Shown in pieces: positions 61,651 through 64,000 of a DNA stretch of 64,000 bases. This DNA comes from Syngnathus acus (Eukaryota > Chordata > Actinopteri > Syngnathiformes > Syngnathidae): NCBI RefSeq assembly GCF_901709675.1, contig NC_051090.1, forward strand, positions 8,761,842-8,825,841, in the 5' to 3' direction. Each line of letters starts with the position of its first letter. Position 1 is the stretch's first letter. Position numbers and translations under genes: made by a program. Below the pieces are notes generated by a model. The model did no database searches and was not told where the DNA came from. It saw only the letters and a program-made list of their open reading frames with translations.

Positions 61651-64000
61651 TGGAGGAAGCTCTGCCTGTGTCTACCGAGGATGTGAAATGCAGTGATGGC
61701 ACATTAACGACAGGTTTCGTGACAGCGGTATGCATCAGCTCCACTGACCATTTTTTAATTCATTGTGGATTGTTTAAGTGAGACAATGGCCCTCAACCCC
61801 ACTGGGGGTTACGAAAGGGTGAGAAAGGTGAGTGTCACTGGCAGTTTTTGTGTTTTAAGCTGCGGCTGATCCCGTGGGTTCCGTTGGACTCGTGGATTTG
61901 AAATATCTCTATGGAGCAACATCCGCTGTTTTTCCAGGTAACTAAAAACAAAAGGGAAAATGACTGTGGAAAAATAAAGGCTATTAGGATGCAGTGCATC
62001 GGAATGAGACGATAACATCAAGGTATTATTGTAGTAAATTAATGCATTTGATCAAAACATAATATTAAACGGTAATGGAGAGAGCTGTTTAACGCTCAAG
62101 TTCAATTTAAGAAGTCATTCATTGCCTTTAAGTGCACTTTTAATATGCCTTGTTTTAGTGGTTTATATGGTTTTCTACCAGTAGGTGTAGGAGTAGAATT
62201 GGAAAAACCACTCTGCCCAAAAACCAACATACATTTCTTATTATTATTATCTTCTTTTTTTATTGTGAGTATGTATGGGTCTATTATAAAAATATGAAAA
62301 GTTTAATGTGAGGGCTTTCACCATGCTTTCAATCAAGCATAGACATGCTGCAAGAGAAAATGGTTCCCACAAAGTCAGAAGCGTAAAATGGTCTTGGTAA
62401 AATGAAGAGGAATAATCCAACCATTGATTATTTAGTCATCAAGTTTATGCTTCCAGCTAAATTTCATTTACTGGAGAATTCTGCGTCATTCATTCAGTTG
62501 TATGGAAAGCGCTCTTGGCATTCCTCACAGTCTGTGTGATCTATGCTAATAGAGTCCATTCATGCAGCACAGCTAGTCTTAATGAAAAACCTTTGGCTGG
62601 TGATCAGTGCTATTGATCAGGTTGAGCCACACCTTTAAGCAGGGCTAATTGATCAATCCCCACTGCTTGCTTCGGATTAATGGAACGTGACCACTGCATG
62701 AGTGTGTAGAGAATGTGCGTTTGTGTAAAATATGAACTTTTCCAGGTATTTATATTATGAAAATATGTGGGTGTATGGTGGATAGTATTTTTGTGCATGA
62801 ATTTGAAGAAGCATGTGTTTAATGCACTATTTCTCAAATGTTTAATAATACCTTGGACTCACAGGACTTTTTCATCTCCAAAGTTAATGCATGTTTTGTG
62901 TGATGTGATTGCTATGTTTTCACCACAAATAATAGAAGTTGACATTTGACCTCTTCTTAGATGGAAAGTATTTAAATCCTGAGAAGGGTGTTTTTCGGAC
63001 CAATTTCAAACGACAAAAAAGGTTATGGAGGAATAGAATGTTTTGACTAGGTGTCACAATGTCAAATGTTTGATTACAGCAAGATAAACGCCTTATTCTA
63101 TCATGTCCTATTATGTATCCCCTATCAGTTTACCCCTTGGGAAAATTTAATGTGTATCGCCAGTCCCAAAGATGACATGACACCACCAGCCCCCTGCCAG
63201 GAAACACATGAGGCACACGGGCCAAAACAGGAAACCTCCAAAACGCTCCTGACACATACACACATTCATGCGCCGCCCATCAAATGACTGAATGACTCAC
63301 TGGCCATTAGTGTGTGCGTGTTTGTGTGTGTATAAGTGCATGTGTGTGTGTGTGTGTGTGTGTATTTGGGGTGTCTTAATGAGGGGGATCCAGCTGGCCT
63401 GTCATGGGTCTCCCAATCGCGTGTGAACAACAGGGAAAAACACTGAAACATTCAACAGGCTACCAAGGTCAACCGGGGTGAGACGAGACCAGGTTTATCA
63501 CTTTATATGTCTCTTTTCATGATTTATCCATTCTTCCACAGATTGAAATGTATTTCGTTCAGATCCATAAATTGACAATATTCTGTAATACAGTGTAACA
63601 AAATCTAGAATTTGAATATTAGGAATAGCGTTGTTTTGCTAGAAATAAATTTAAACCTGAAGAAAGAAATGCATTGCCCCATAGTAACATCTGCACTTTG
63701 TTTTACATATAATAATAATCACATGGTGATCAAATACTCCACATTGTGCATTCTGCAACAGATCTACTAAACCAAAACTAAACACTGACTTGTACTGTCT
63801 TTAATTGCAAAGCAAAGCCCTCAAAGGTAAAATCGATCCAGTGTAGCCCATCACATTGCTAACCTCCAATATTTATTTAACCTCGACCAAATAACCTGCC
63901 ACCACTCCTAACCTCTCATCCTCTCGTTGATTCACACATTTTGCAGAACGGGACCATACTTCCAACCAATAACCTCTGGTGTGAACTTAATTGTGTATAC
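61649..64000. other. Non-coding region to the window end
   Basis: It contains a GT tract at 63310-63363 and an NR5A-type motif CCAAGGTCA at 63463-63471. No gene is recognised. Confidence 0.6.
63310..63363 (+). repeat. (GT)n microsatellite
   Basis: Alternating GT with a short interruption near 63331-63340. Confidence 0.95.

Noticed and set aside
63440-63460. aacattcaac resembling the miR-181 seed region
   Set aside because: The match stops after ten bases and no hairpin precursor surrounds it.

Overview
The window is vertebrate genomic DNA, almost certainly from an acanthomorph teleost. The evidence is a spliced gene with GT-AG introns, fish-type nuclear receptor coding sequence, very many CA/GT and tetranucleotide microsatellites, a Rex3-like (RTE clade) retrotransposon with its GATG-type tail, fish tRNA-derived SINEs and short TA-flanked inverted-repeat elements. 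The species cannot be named from the sequence alone.

One protein gene is clearly present and fills most of the window on the + strand: nr5a2 (LRH-1 / FTZ-F1, ff1a in zebrafish). Six coding exons are visible at 998-1116, 3860-4001, 10315-11021, 28566-28685, 30566-30713 and 50322-50569. Together they give 489 residues from the first in-frame ATG of the first visible exon, followed by a stop. That exon opens at a splice acceptor inside a codon, so at least one further 5' exon lies upstream of the window. Domain order is zinc finger 1 (exon A), zinc finger 2 (exon B), Ftz-F1 box plus hinge plus start of the ligand-binding domain (exon C), then the rest of the ligand-binding domain (exons D-F) ending in the AF-2 helix LLIEML. 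The hinge carries a histidine-rich insert. A 3' UTR follows, with three possible polyadenylation signals up to about 51.95 kb.

The five introns (about 2.7, 6.3, 17.5, 1.9 and 19.6 kb) and the 12 kb downstream hold no other convincing gene. They hold microsatellites, five related TA-bounded inverted-repeat elements (12.2-13.5, 22.7-23.1, 41.9-42.2, 54.4-55.1 and 59.3-59.6 kb) in two subfamilies, an 80-bp Tc1-like miniature element at 5.2 kb, a Rex3-like retrotransposon remnant at 39.1-40.4 kb and a decayed relative at 60.0-60.3 kb, tails of other non-LTR elements, and several SINE copies. The large introns also contain unexplained low-repeat stretches and short motifs (a TCAAGGTCA-type NR5A site, overlapping octamers, inverted repeats) that could be regulatory. 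These are inferences only.

The least explained item is a coding-looking stretch on the - strand at about 58.77-59.04 kb, which may be an orphan exon or a pseudogene fragment. I found no evidence of an undescribed multi-gene system.
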